Source: Deltaproteobacteria bacterium (GTDB lineage Bacteria; Desulfobacterota; Desulfarculia; Adiutricales; Adiutricaceae). From it: 13,427 bases of DNA. The stretch lies in the NCBI GenBank assembly GCA_031267005.1, contig JAIRZX010000022.1, positions 1 through 13,427 of the forward strand. Reading direction: 5' to 3'. Below, in pieces: positions 1 to 7,146 of the stretch. Within the stretch, counting starts at the first letter, position 1; the number at the start of each line of letters is the position of its first letter. The notes under the pieces were generated by a model, which saw nothing but the letters and a program-made list of their open reading frames with translations, was not told the origin of the DNA and did not search any database. The position numbers were made by a program, and so were the translations under genes.

Positions 1-1284
1 TCGGGTCCGGGCCGCCTGGAGGCGCAGGGCGCGGGAGGCGATCCCGCCGCACTCGCCGACCCCGTCGCCTCCTCCATGCGCGAGACTGCCCTGCTCGGGC
101 TCAAGGGCGTTGCCGCCTACCTCTCCCACGCAGAGGCGCTCGGCAGGGAGGACGACGCCTCGTACGCCTTCGCGGAGGAGCTCCTGGCCAAGTCCCTGGA
201 CCCCGGGCAGGGCGCTGCGGACTGGCTGGAAATGCTTTTGGGGACGGGCGAGCGCAACCTCGCGGCCATGGGCATGCTGGACCAGGCCCACACGGAGGCC
301 TTCGGAGCCCCCGTGCCGAGCGAGGTTAGTCTGGGGCGCAGGAAGGGGCCCGCCATAGCCGTAAGCGGCCATGACTTGGGATGCCTCTCCGAGCTCTTGG
401 ACCAGGCCGCCGGGAGAGGCGTAAACGTCTACACCCACTGCGAGATGCTGCCGGCCCACGGCTACCCGGCCTTGAAGCGCCCGGAGCTGGCCGGGCACTG
501 GGGCACGGGCTGGCAGAACCAGAGAAACGAGCTGGGCGGGTTCCCCGGCCCCGCGCTCTTCACGAGCAACTGCATCCAAAAGCCCAAGTCCCCCGGGAGC
601 GTCTTCACCGTCGGCCCCGTCGCCTGGCCCGGATGCGCCAGGCTGGGCCGGCTCCCCGACGGGCGCACGGATTTCGGCCCCCTCATCGACAAGGCCCTGG
701 CCGCGGGCGGCTTCGAGTCCGACCTGGAGGGCCCCTCGTTCATGACGGGATTCGGCTGGCAGGCGGTTTTGGGCCGCGCCGAGGAGATCCTCGGGCTAGT
801 CAGGACGGGCAAGATCAAGAGGTTCTTCGTCATCGGCGGCTGCGACGGCGCCCGTGCCTCGCGCTCGTACTTCACGCGGCTTGCCGAACTCTCCCCGAAG
901 GACACGGTGATCATGACCCTGGGATGCGGCAAGTTCCGGCTCTTCGGCCTCGACCTCGGCGAGATAGGCGGGCTGCCCCGCCTTCTCGACCTGGGCCAGT
1001 GCAACGACGCGTACTCCGCGGTGAAGATAGCCTCCGCCCTCTCCTCGGCCCTGGAGACGCCCCTGGACCGGCTTCCCCTGAGCCTGGCCCTGTCCTGGCA
1101 CGAGCAAAAGGCCTGCGCCGTGCTCTTGAGCCTTTTGCACTTAGGGGTCAAAAACATCCGGCTCGGGCCGACGCTTCCCGCCTTCGTCCACCCGGAGCTG
1201 TTGGGAGCGCTCTCCTCGCGCTGGGGCCTGAAGCCCATCTCGACCCCGGAACGGGACATGGAGGCCATGATGGACGGTCGCTGA
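1..1284 (+). CDS. hcp: Hybrid-cluster protein (Hcp / hydroxylamine reductase), C-terminal part
   Basis: The gene enters from the left edge: its frame is open from base 1, so the N-terminus with the cysteine-rich cubane-cluster motif lies outside. The 427 visible codons match the Hcp family throughout. By recalled alignment to the Desulfovibrio protein, all hybrid Fe-S-O cluster ligands are present: His (SGHD, codon 370-372), Glu (THCEM, 442-444), Cys (TSNC, 571-573), the persulfide-type Cys (GGCDG, 841-843), Cys (LGCGK, 925-927), Cys (GQCND, 1000-1002), and Glu and Lys of HEQK (1102-1110). The family reduces hydroxylamine in vitro and is linked to NO reduction and protein S-nitrosylation in anaerobes; it is cytoplasmic. 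The C-terminus (EAMMDGR) is of normal type. One oddity is a Cys where Gly is usual beside the Glu ligand (THCEM for THGEM). The ATG at base 76 is internal and not the real start. Confidence 0.95.
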   Translation, partial: SGPGRLEAQGAGGDPAALADPVASSMRETALLGLKGVAAYLSHAEALGREDDASYAFAEELLAKSLDPGQGAADWLEMLLGTGERNLAAMGMLDQAHTEAFGAPVPSEVSLGRRKGPAIAVSGHDLGCLSELLDQAAGRGVNVYTHCEMLPAHGYPALKRPELAGHWGTGWQNQRNELGGFPGPALFTSNCIQKPKSPGSVFTVGPVAWPGCARLGRLPDGRTDFGPLIDKALAAGGFESDLEGPSFMTGFGWQAVLGRAEEILGLVRTGKIKRFFVIGGCDGARASRSYFTRLAELSPKDTVIMTLGCGKFRLFGLDLGEIGGLPRLLDLGQCNDAYSAVKIASALSSALETPLDRLPLSLALSWHEQKACAVLLSLLHLGVKNIRLGPTLPAFVHPELLGALSSRWGLKPISTPERDMEAMMDGR

Positions 1285-1383
1285 CGTTCGCCCCCGCGAC
1301 CGGGGGGGCGCCCCCCCTGCGGCAGGCTTCCGGAAAAATAGGCTTCTTGGCTGGCGCCTCCAGGACTGGAGAGAGATCCAGGC

Positions 1384-1443
1384 AAGGGCCTTCCAGCCAA
1401 AAAGGCTTTCCGCTAAGGGCCTTCCAGCCAAAAAGGCTTTCCG
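1384..1443. repeat. Two tandem perfect 29-bp repeats (31-bp period)
   Basis: Bases 1384-1412 and 1415-1443 are identical over 29 bp and separated by 2 bp. The first 9 bases of a third copy (AAGGGCCTT) follow at 1446-1454. Each copy contains imperfect dyads (AAGGGCCTT; AGCC-AAAAA-GGCT), so each could fold into a short hairpin. No reading frame is conserved. This is probably a slippage or recombination product, or a short interspersed element; function unknown. Confidence 0.8.
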
Positions 1444-1576
1444 GCAAGGGCCTTACGGGCTAAGAGGCAACCGGGAAAAGATCCTGCCGGGAAACGGGCT
1501 TGCCGGGCAAAAGGCCGTAAGGGACAAGCCCTCCCGGCCGCAACCAACGGATTCTGGGGAAATATGCTCCCGGCGG

Positions 1577-1626
1577 AAAGGCGAAAGGGCCGAAGGGACT
1601 TGCGTCCCCCCGGCCCTTTCGCCTTT
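1577..1626. terminator. Long hairpin between convergent hcp and dnaK, probable bidirectional terminator
   Basis: The arms 1577-1592 (AAAGGCGAAAGGGCCG) and 1611-1626 are a perfect 16-bp inverted repeat. A second nested stem, GGGAC (1595-1599) with GTCCC (1604-1608), closes a 4-nt loop. The hairpin lies 54 bases past the dnaK stop and between two convergent genes, as expected for a shared terminator. Neither side has a long T run directly after the stem, so it may be a non-canonical terminator or an RNA 3'-end stabiliser. Confidence 0.55.
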
Positions 1627-1679
1627 CAGGCCGCCATGGCGGCCTCCATGATCCGTCCCGGACTTAAGGCGCCTGGCGC

Positions 1680-3605
1680 CTACTTGTCCTTGACCTCCTC
1701 GAACTCCACGTCCACCACGGGCTCGCCCGCGTCCTCGGGCCCGGGCCCGCCGCTGCCGCCCTCCGGACCGGACTGGCTGTCCGAGCCCTGGCGCTGCTGG
1801 CTCGCCTGGGAGTACATCTGCTCGGCCAGTTTGTGGCTCAGGTCCGTGAGCGCCTTGGTCTTGGCCTCGATGACGGCCTTGTCGCCCTGGTCCAGGACGC
1901 CCTTCAGGTCCGCAACCGCGCTCTCGACCTGGCTCCGGGTGGAGGGGTCGACCTTGTCCCCCAAGTCGCCAAGGCTCTTCTCCGTGGAGTAGATGAGCTG
2001 GTCGGCCTTGTTCTTGAGCTCCACCAGCTGCTTTCTGGTCTTGTCGTCCTCGGCGTGGAGCTCGGCGTCCTTTATGAGGCGCTGGATCTCCTCCTCGGAA
2101 AGGCCGCTGGAGGCGGTGATCTTTATCGACTGCTCCTTGCCGGTCCCCAGGTCCTTGGCCGAGACGTGGACGATGCCGTTCGCGTCTATGTCGAAGGTGA
2201 CCTCTATCTGCGGGACGCCCCGTGGGGCCGGGGGGATGCCCACGAGCTCGAAGCGGCCCAGGCTCTTGTTGCCGGAGGCCATCTCGCGCTCGCCCTGGAG
2301 GACGTTTATCACGACCGAGGGCTGGTTGTCGGTGGCGGTGGAATAGATCTGGCTCCGTTTGGTGGGGATGGTGGTGTTCTTGTCGATGAGCCTTGAGAAC
2401 ACCTCGCCCTGGGTCTCTATGCCCAACGACAGGGGCGTCACGTCAAGCAGGAGCACGTCCTTCACGTCGCCCTTCAGGACCCCGCCCTGGATCGCGGCGC
2501 CTACGGCCACGACCTCGTCGGGGTTCACGCCCTTCGAGGGCTCCTGGGCGAAGATCTTCTTGACCTGCTCGACGACCTTGGGCATCCTGGTCATGCCGCC
2601 GACCAGGATGACCTGGTTCACCTCGCGGGGGGAGAGCCCGGCGTCCTTGAGCGCGGTCTCGCAGGGGCCTATCAGGCGGGCGATGAGGTCGTCGACCAGG
2701 CTCTCGAGCTTGGAGCGGGTGAGCTTCAGGTTCAGGTGCTTGGGCCCGGACGCGTCCGCCGTGATGAAGGGGAGGTTCACGTCCGTCTCCATGCTGGAGC
2801 TCAACTCCATCTTCGCCCGCTCGGCCGCCTCCTTGAGCCTCTGGAGGGCCATCTTGTCCTCGCGAAGGTCAATGCCCGAGGATTTCCGGAACTCGTCCGT
2901 CATCCAGTCGATTATCTTCTTGTCGAAGTCCTCGCCGCCCAGGTAGGTGTCGCCGTTGGTGCTCTTGACCTCGAAGACGCCGTCGGCTATCTCCAGGATC
3001 GAGATGTCGAAGGTGCCGCCGCCCAAGTCGAAGACGGCAATCTTCTGCTCTTTCTTCTTGTCGAGTCCGTAGGCGAGCGCCGCCGCGGTGGGCTCGTTCA
3101 CGATCCTCAACACCTCCAGCCCCGCTATCCTGCCCGCGTCCTTGGTGGCCTGGCGCTGGGAGTCGTTGAAGTAGGCGGGCACGGTGATGACGGCCTCGGT
3201 GACCGTCTGGCCCAGGAAGCTCTCGGCGGTCTGCTTCATCTTGGTGAGTATCATCGCCGAGATCTCGGCCGGGCTGTATGCCTTGCCCCTGGCCTCCACC
3301 GCCGCGTCGTTGTTCGTGCCGACCACGACCTTGTACGGCACGACGTCCATGTCCTTGCGGACCTCCGGCGAATCGAACTTGCGGCCTATGAGCCTCTTTA
3401 CGGCGTATATGGTGTTCTCGGGGTTGGAAACCGCCTGGCGCTTGGCCGGCTGCCCGACCAGCCTCTCGCCGGACTCCTGAAAGCCCACGACCGAGGGCGT
3501 GGTGCGGTTCCCCTCAAGGTTCGCGATCACCTTGGGCTCGGTCCCGTCCATGAAGGCCACGCAGGAGTTGGTGGTCCCCAGGTCAATTCCGATGACGTTC
3601 GACAT
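1680..3605 (-). CDS. dnaK: Molecular chaperone DnaK (canonical Hsp70)
   Basis: A full-length 641-residue DnaK, the usual family size. It is a cytoplasmic ATP-driven chaperone that works with DnaJ and GrpE in folding nascent and stress-damaged proteins. The nucleotide-binding domain spans about residues 1-385, with the first phosphate loop (GIDLGTTNS, 6-14), catalytic Lys70, Glu171 (NEPTAAALAYG), and Asp193/Thr198 in FDLGGGTFD. The hydrophobic linker (VLLLDV, about 388-393) is followed by the beta substrate-binding domain (VLQGERE, PPAPRG, DIDANGI), the helical lid, a Ser/Gly/Gln/Pro-rich tail and the typical acidic end (VDVEFEEVKDK). The start is supported by a GAGGAGAG ribosome-binding site about 7 nt upstream. 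It is separated from grpE by a paralogue, a repeat gene and a long gap, so it probably has its own promoter. All catalytic residues are intact, making this the housekeeping copy. Confidence 0.98.
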   Translation of the reverse strand: MSNVIGIDLGTTNSCVAFMDGTEPKVIANLEGNRTTPSVVGFQESGERLVGQPAKRQAVSNPENTIYAVKRLIGRKFDSPEVRKDMDVVPYKVVVGTNNDAAVEARGKAYSPAEISAMILTKMKQTAESFLGQTVTEAVITVPAYFNDSQRQATKDAGRIAGLEVLRIVNEPTAAALAYGLDKKKEQKIAVFDLGGGTFDISILEIADGVFEVKSTNGDTYLGGEDFDKKIIDWMTDEFRKSSGIDLREDKMALQRLKEAAERAKMELSSSMETDVNLPFITADASGPKHLNLKLTRSKLESLVDDLIARLIGPCETALKDAGLSPREVNQVILVGGMTRMPKVVEQVKKIFAQEPSKGVNPDEVVAVGAAIQGGVLKGDVKDVLLLDVTPLSLGIETQGEVFSRLIDKNTTIPTKRSQIYSTATDNQPSVVINVLQGEREMASGNKSLGRFELVGIPPAPRGVPQIEVTFDIDANGIVHVSAKDLGTGKEQSIKITASSGLSEEEIQRLIKDAELHAEDDKTRKQLVELKNKADQLIYSTEKSLGDLGDKVDPSTRSQVESAVADLKGVLDQGDKAVIEAKTKALTDLSHKLAEQMYSQASQQRQGSDSQSGPEGGSGGPGPEDAGEPVVDVEFEEVKDK

Positions 3606-3937
3606 GTTCTCTCTCCTCTTCTCGATCTTTCTCTATATGTTTTCGGGCCGTCGTCTTTCGAGGGCCCTGAATGTCAAAATCCCGTTTTGCCCCAAACCCC
3701 TTTCGGAGCGGAGTCGGCCGCCGCCGCGGCCGTCGCGTTTCCAGGCGCCTCTGCTGGCCGGACGCCCCGGGCGGCCCGTTGCCCGAGGTCCAGAGGCCAA
3801 AAGGTACCGAGGCGAATAAGTCAGGAGGCCAAGAGGCAAAAAAGTCCGGAAGCCCCGATGTCAGGAGGCCCCTAAAGCCCCGATGCCAAAAAGCCCGAAG
3901 CCCGGGGGTCCGGAAGCCCCGAAGGCATCAGGAGCCT

Positions 3938-3975
3938 CCGGAAGCCTTTTGGCTTCCGGGTTTTCCGGAAAACCC
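3938..3975. repeat. Two back-to-back perfect palindromes upstream of dnaK
   Basis: CCGGAAGCC (3938-3946) and GGCTTCCGG (3951-3959) form a 9-bp stem with a TTTT loop. They run into an 18-bp perfect palindrome at 3958-3975 (GGGTTTTCCGGAAAACCC). On the minus strand these would sit in the 5' leader of any dnaK transcript starting near 4130. They could be a leader structure, a protein-binding dyad or a remnant repeat; nothing distinguishes these. Confidence 0.55.
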
Positions 3976-4137
3976 CGGAGCGGCTAAAGGGCGGGGCCCA
4001 GTAACGCCTGGCGGGCAGAGGCCGGACCGATCCGGCGCGCCGGGGGAGCGGCCTGGATGGGCGCTCGGGCGCGGAAGAGTCCCCCAGGCCGTCCGGAGAG
4101 GGCCGCGGGCGCCGCGCCTGAAGTCCTTTTCACACTT

Positions 4138-4166
4138 TTAATAATCATCCGGAAAGGACCCGTCAA
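4138..4166 (-). promoter_or_regulatory. Candidate sigma-70-type promoter for dnaK
   Basis: Read on the minus strand, TTGACG (4166-4161) is followed after exactly 17 nt by TATTAA (4143-4138), in one of the few AT-rich patches of the region. It points toward dnaK, whose start is about 530 nt downstream, so the leader would be long. The -35 is embedded in CCCTTGAC, which also resembles a heat-shock sigma -35 (CTTGAA), but no matching CCCCAT-type -10 is present. Confidence 0.4.
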
Positions 4167-4684
4167 GGGGCTGGGGAGGGAAATTCCCGAAACAAAGACG
4201 GCGCCGCCCCCGCCCGGAGAGTCCCGGCCCCTCCTGCTGGCCAGCTTGGGGCCGCCCGCGCCGGGTGGCATCGGAGTCCCGCCCCCGGCCTGACAGGGGG
4301 GTGGCGCCGCCCCGCCAGCCGCCGTTCCGGGCCGGTTCGGCCCAGGCCGGCTCAATCGCCACGCCGCGGAACCTGCTGCCGGGGGACGGCGTCCTGGCCG
4401 CTCTGGAACCGGGTAGCCCTTGGACGGGCCGCGTCTCGGCCGCCCCCAGCCAGTCCGGGCCGGAAACGCCGCCCGGCGCGGCCCCGATCTGCTTCAAGCC
4501 GCCGCCAGCCGTCTTCCGCAGGCAACAGGCCGCTCCGTGACCGCCCCTTCCGGCCCGGCCCTCGGAGCTCGTTCCGCCGGAATCGCCGGAATCCGAACCC
4601 GCCGGGGCCAGGCGGAGGCTGCCGGCGACGGGGACGGGAGCCCGGAAAACCTGCCCGGCGGGCTAACGGCCTTCTTCGGGCGCT

Positions 4685-5205
4685 CGTTCCCTCCGGCGGC
4701 AGGCCTCCCCGCTCCCGTCCGGCCCCCTCAGCGGCAAGCCTCCCCGCGCCCGTCCGGCCCCCCCTCAGCGGCCGGTCTCCCCGCGCCTGTCAGGCGCCCC
4801 TCTGCGGCCGGCTTCCCCGCGCCTGTCCGGCACCATGCGCCTTTCCGGCTCCACGCGGCGGTCAGCGCCCGCCCGGCGGTCAGGCTCCCCCCGGCGGTCG
4901 TCCCCCGCCCGGCGGTCCGGCGTCCTCCGGCGGTCGCCCCCGCAACGGCGGTCCGGCGTCCCGCGGAGGGCCGGCGCCCCGCGGCGGTCGCCCCCGCAAC
5001 GGCGGTCAGGCTCCCCCCGACGGTCCGGCGACTTGCGGCGGTCAGTTTCTCCACGTCGGTCCGTCGCCTTGCGGCGGTCAGCCGCCCCCCGGCGGTCCGG
5101 AGACCTGCGGCGGTCCTCCTCGCCCCTGCGGTCCGGAGACCCGCGGCGGTCGGCCTCCTGCCGACGGTCGGCCGCCCCGCGGCGGTCCGGTTCCTCGCGG
5201 CGGTC
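4685..5205. repeat. 18-nt tandem repeat array encoding DRRxxx units
   Basis: The period is 18 nt on the minus strand, with core GAC-CGC-CGC. It runs through the whole repeat gene and continues as decayed copies past its stop to about 4685. Higher-order duplication is visible: a 26-bp exact repeat at 4928-4953 and 4982-5007, spaced 54 bp (three units), and a 36-nt (two-unit) period in the distal part (about 4690-4850). The array has grown by segmental duplication and has since diverged. Confidence 0.85.
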
Positions 5206-5253
5206 AGGCTCAGCGCCTCGACCGGCTCCCCCGTTGGACGCATTCTCCGTCAT
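4765..5253 (-). CDS. Asp-Arg-Arg hexapeptide-repeat protein downstream of the divergent Hsp70 (unrecognised family)
   Basis: A 162-residue protein: a 16-residue N-terminus (MTENASNGGAGRGAEP) followed by 24 tandem hexapeptides of form D-R-R-x-x-x. Twenty-one units begin with exact DRR; the others begin ALR, ERR and GRR. It then ends Gly-Arg-stop. The start has a strong ribosome-binding site (GGAGG, 8 nt upstream) and lies 40 nt after the upstream Hsp70-like gene on the same strand, so co-transcription with grpE and that gene is likely. The frame is supported by codon choice: the two core arginines are written CGC, CGT, CGG, CGA, AGG and AGA across units, so the amino acids are kept while bases change. 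Other frames do not keep their pattern through the AGG/AGA units. No signal peptide, membrane segment or known domain is visible. It is strongly basic and surely disordered. Nucleic-acid binding or chaperone-client roles are guesses only. Confidence 0.7.
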   Translation of the reverse strand: MTENASNGGAGRGAEPDRREEPDRRGAADRRQEADRRGSPDRRGEEDRRRSPDRRGAADRRKATDRRGETDRRKSPDRRGEPDRRCGGDRRGAPALRGTPDRRCGGDRRRTPDRRAGDDRRGEPDRRAGADRRVEPERRMVPDRRGEAGRRGAPDRRGETGR

Positions 5254-5293
5254 AAGCCATTCCTCCCTCCCTATGTTCGGTTTCCTTCCGCGA

Positions 5294-7099
5294 CTACTCG
5301 ACCGAAGCCCTGGCTTCCCCGCCGGAGTCCCCCTCGCTCTTAAGTTCTGCTTCCCTGCGGGCCTCGAACTCACCGGCTATGCGCCGGATATCCTCCTCGG
5401 AAATGCCGAGCGAGTTGCCGACAGACGCTTCGCTGCGTTCGCCCGTGCCCAGAGCCTCGGCAGAGACGTTTAGCTTGCCTCTTCTGTCAATATCAAAACT
5501 AACCTCTATCTCCTGCGCTCCACGGGGCGCAGGCGGCACGTCCTCGAGCCAGAAGCGGCACAAGCTCCTGTTGGCCGAAGCTTCGGGGCTCTCGCCCTGG
5601 AGGACGTGGATCTCCACCGCCACCCGCTTTTCTTCGGCACCGGAAAAAATCTGATTCCGCTCGGCAGGGATGCTGGCGTCTTCGTTGGAAGGGATGCTGG
5701 CGTCCTCGTTGGCAGGGATGCTGGCCCCACCTTTAGTAAGGTAGCTGCCTAAGTTGGCCAGCCGTCTACCGACACAGGGAAATTCCTTCACGGCCAACTG
5801 ACAGTCTTCGGAGATACAAAATAACTGACTCCGCTTAGTTGGGATGGTGCAGTTCTTGCCGATGAGCGACTCGAACGCGCCGCCCTGGATCTCGACCCCC
5901 AGGGAAAGAGGCACCACATCCAAAAAGAGCAGGTCCTTGACGCAACCCGTCATCACGCCAGCCTGCATGGCGCACCCCAGCGCGACGGCGCCGTCCGGAT
6001 CGATGCCAGGCATGGGCCTGCGTCCGAATATCCCCTCTATCCGGGACGAAACGCCAGGCATCCCGGCCATGCCGCCGGAAAGCAACACGCAGTCGAGTTC
6101 GCCGGGGGAAAGTCCGGAGTCCTTCAAGGCCCCCTCGCATGACTTAACCAGGCGGTCGGACAGATCTGCGGTCATGGCTTCAAAGGCTTCTCGGGTGACC
6201 TTCCAGCGAAGATCCCTGCCCGGCGCCCCGGAAGATATGCCCGACAGCAGGATCTCCGTCTCCCGGGCGTACGAAAGATCGATCTTAGCACGTTCAGCCG
6301 CCTCCCATAACCTCGCCAGGGCTCCGGGGTCGCGGGACAGATCGAGCCCGGTACTTTCAAGGAACTCATCCATGACAAACCGGACTATCCGCCCGTCCCA
6401 GTCGTCCCCGCCCAGGAAAGCGTCACCGCCCGAGCTCTTGACTTCGAAAACGCCATCATAGTATTCCGCCACCGTCACGTCCAGAAAGCCCCCGCCCAAC
6501 GAGACGGACGCGACCCTTTGCTCCTTCCTTTTTGCTACGCCTTTGTCCGTGTCCTCCAGCATAGCGAACGCTAACACGTGCGCGGCCGAGTCGGCCAGGA
6601 GACCCGGCTCCCCCAGCCCGGCCATCCTCGCGGCGTCCAGAACCGCCTGGCGCTGGACGCAGTCGAAGAGGGCGGGTATGCTCACGACCGCCATCGAGAT
6701 CTCTTCCCCCGTATGCATTTCGGCGGCGCGCCTCAGCGCCGAGAGCGTCGCCGCGGCCGCCTCGGAGGGAAAACGGCGCCTCCCACCGGCCTTGACCGTG
6801 GCGTGGGGAAACGGGACCGGCGAGATTTTAAACGGCCTGGGGCCCATCTCCGCGACCAGGCCCGCAGAGAAATGCCTCCCCAGGAGCCTCTTGGAGGAAA
6901 AGACGGTGTTTTCCGGGTTAAGCGCCGCGTTGGCGGCGGCCCGTCGGCCCGCAACCGCTTCCCCGCCGCCGGAAAACGCCACGGCGGAGGGCATGGACGC
7001 AAAGCCGCCCGGAAAGGGGACGAGCCTGGGCGAGTCCCCGTCCATGAACGCGATCCGCGAGTTGGAAGTGCCGAGGTCAATCCCGACGGCCAGCGTCAT
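5294..7099 (-). CDS. Divergent DnaK-type Hsp70 paralogue, ATPase site altered, lid truncated
   Basis: A 601-residue Hsp70, alignable with DnaK end to end. The first phosphate loop (GIDLGTSNS, 6-14), Lys70 (SKRLLG), Asp207 and the interdomain linker (LLFLDVVPLSLG, 390-401) are kept. The catalytic Asp and Thr of the DLGGGTFD motif have become Ser200 and Phe205 (SLGGGFLD), and the Glu of NEPTAAA has become Asp170 (ADSAAHV). ATP hydrolysis is therefore probably weak or absent. The beta substrate-binding domain has an insert of roughly 55 residues (about 428-482) containing a second, divergent copy of the IPTKRSQ(L/I)F strand region and three 8-residue repeats. The helical lid is reduced to about 30 residues ending ARASVE. 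The gene sits 47 nt after grpE and 40 nt before the DRR-repeat gene, the usual place of dnaK. Codons in the insert look more AT-rich than in dnaK. It may be a nucleotide-sensing pseudo-chaperone or a specialised Hsp70; the intact frame argues against a pseudogene. Confidence 0.92.
   Translation of the reverse strand: MTLAVGIDLGTSNSRIAFMDGDSPRLVPFPGGFASMPSAVAFSGGGEAVAGRRAAANAALNPENTVFSSKRLLGRHFSAGLVAEMGPRPFKISPVPFPHATVKAGGRRRFPSEAAAATLSALRRAAEMHTGEEISMAVVSIPALFDCVQRQAVLDAARMAGLGEPGLLADSAAHVLAFAMLEDTDKGVAKRKEQRVASVSLGGGFLDVTVAEYYDGVFEVKSSGGDAFLGGDDWDGRIVRFVMDEFLESTGLDLSRDPGALARLWEAAERAKIDLSYARETEILLSGISSGAPGRDLRWKVTREAFEAMTADLSDRLVKSCEGALKDSGLSPGELDCVLLSGGMAGMPGVSSRIEGIFGRRPMPGIDPDGAVALGCAMQAGVMTGCVKDLLFLDVVPLSLGVEIQGGAFESLIGKNCTIPTKRSQLFCISEDCQLAVKEFPCVGRRLANLGSYLTKGGASIPANEDASIPSNEDASIPAERNQIFSGAEEKRVAVEIHVLQGESPEASANRSLCRFWLEDVPPAPRGAQEIEVSFDIDRRGKLNVSAEALGTGERSEASVGNSLGISEEDIRRIAGEFEARREAELKSEGDSGGEARASVE
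5654..5725 (-). repeat. 24-nt triplicate inside the Hsp70 paralogue
   Basis: Three 24-nt units encode residues 459-482: ASIPANED, ASIPSNED and ASIPAERN. The first two are nearly identical in DNA and the third diverges in its last codons. The units bridge the two copies of the duplicated beta-strand segment, so repeat expansion followed the duplication or caused it. The period is a multiple of three, so the frame is kept. Confidence 0.85.
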
Positions 7100-7146
7100 T
7101 TCGGTCTGCCCTTTTCCCAGGCGGGCCTACGGGCCCCCTCCCCCTC

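Larger units (their letters stand above)
1285..1679. other. Convergent intergenic region between hcp and dnaK
   Basis: No gene is supported here. Just after the hcp stop, 1302-1317 is a G7/C7-type self-complementary run that could act as a weak hairpin for hcp transcripts. A 29-bp tandem duplication (1384-1443) and a long hairpin (1577-1626) are listed separately. Two more symmetric elements sit near the dnaK end: a perfect 16-bp palindrome at 1629-1644 (GGCCGCCATGGCGGCC) and GGCGCC repeated around 1668-1680. The stretch 1440-1540 is a patchwork of related words built on AAGGGCC and CCGGGAAA, without clear periodicity. Confidence 0.6.
3606..4764. other. 1.2 kb intergenic region upstream of dnaK, no gene supported
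   Basis: Long open frames occur on both strands, but they have low-complexity Pro/Arg/Gly/Ala products and no convincing start, as GC-rich noise predicts. Visible structure is as follows. On the minus strand an AT-rich box (3632-3637, TATAGA) lies just before the dnaK ribosome-binding site, with a poor -35 (CTCGAA) 19 nt upstream. Degenerate repeated words related to GGAAGCCCCGA run from about 3845 to 3935. Two adjacent palindromes (3938-3975) and a sigma-70-like promoter (4138-4166, minus) are listed separately. A small hairpin GCCC-GGC-GGGC (4653-4663), followed on the minus strand by AGGTTTT, could weakly terminate the grpE-led transcript. Decayed copies of the 18-nt repeat occupy about 4685-4764. 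Confidence 0.6.

Noticed and set aside
462..1447. Long minus-strand frames opposite hcp
   Set aside because: They are antisense shadows of a strongly conserved gene and have no domain content.
3632..3660. Heat-shock sigma-type promoter directly upstream of dnaK (CTCGAAA ... CCCGAAAA)
   Set aside because: The spacing between the two boxes is only about 8 nt, against the usual 13-15, and both boxes are imperfect.
3984..4497. Minus-strand open frames upstream of dnaK (123 and 119 codons)
   Set aside because: They overlap each other, are Pro/Arg/Gly-rich, lack ribosome-binding sites and show no recognisable domain; GC-rich sequence gives such frames by chance.
4685..5205. Possible CRISPR array
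   Set aside because: The units are contiguous 18-mers without unique spacers. The same holds for the 21-nt, 24-nt and 31-nt repeats in the window; no cas genes are present.
4728..5243. Alternative minus-strand frame through the same array (TAxRRT repeats)
   Set aside because: It begins without a ribosome-binding site and its residues change wherever the DRR frame changes synonymously, so the DRR frame is the better coding candidate.
4835..5473. Plus-strand SR-rich open frame (RRSGS repeats) and a larger plus frame at 4420-5343
   Set aside because: These are shadows of the minus-strand DRR array. They overlap the Hsp70 paralogue or cross it, have no ribosome-binding site, and the RRS pattern fails in the AGG/AGA units where DRR is kept on the other strand.
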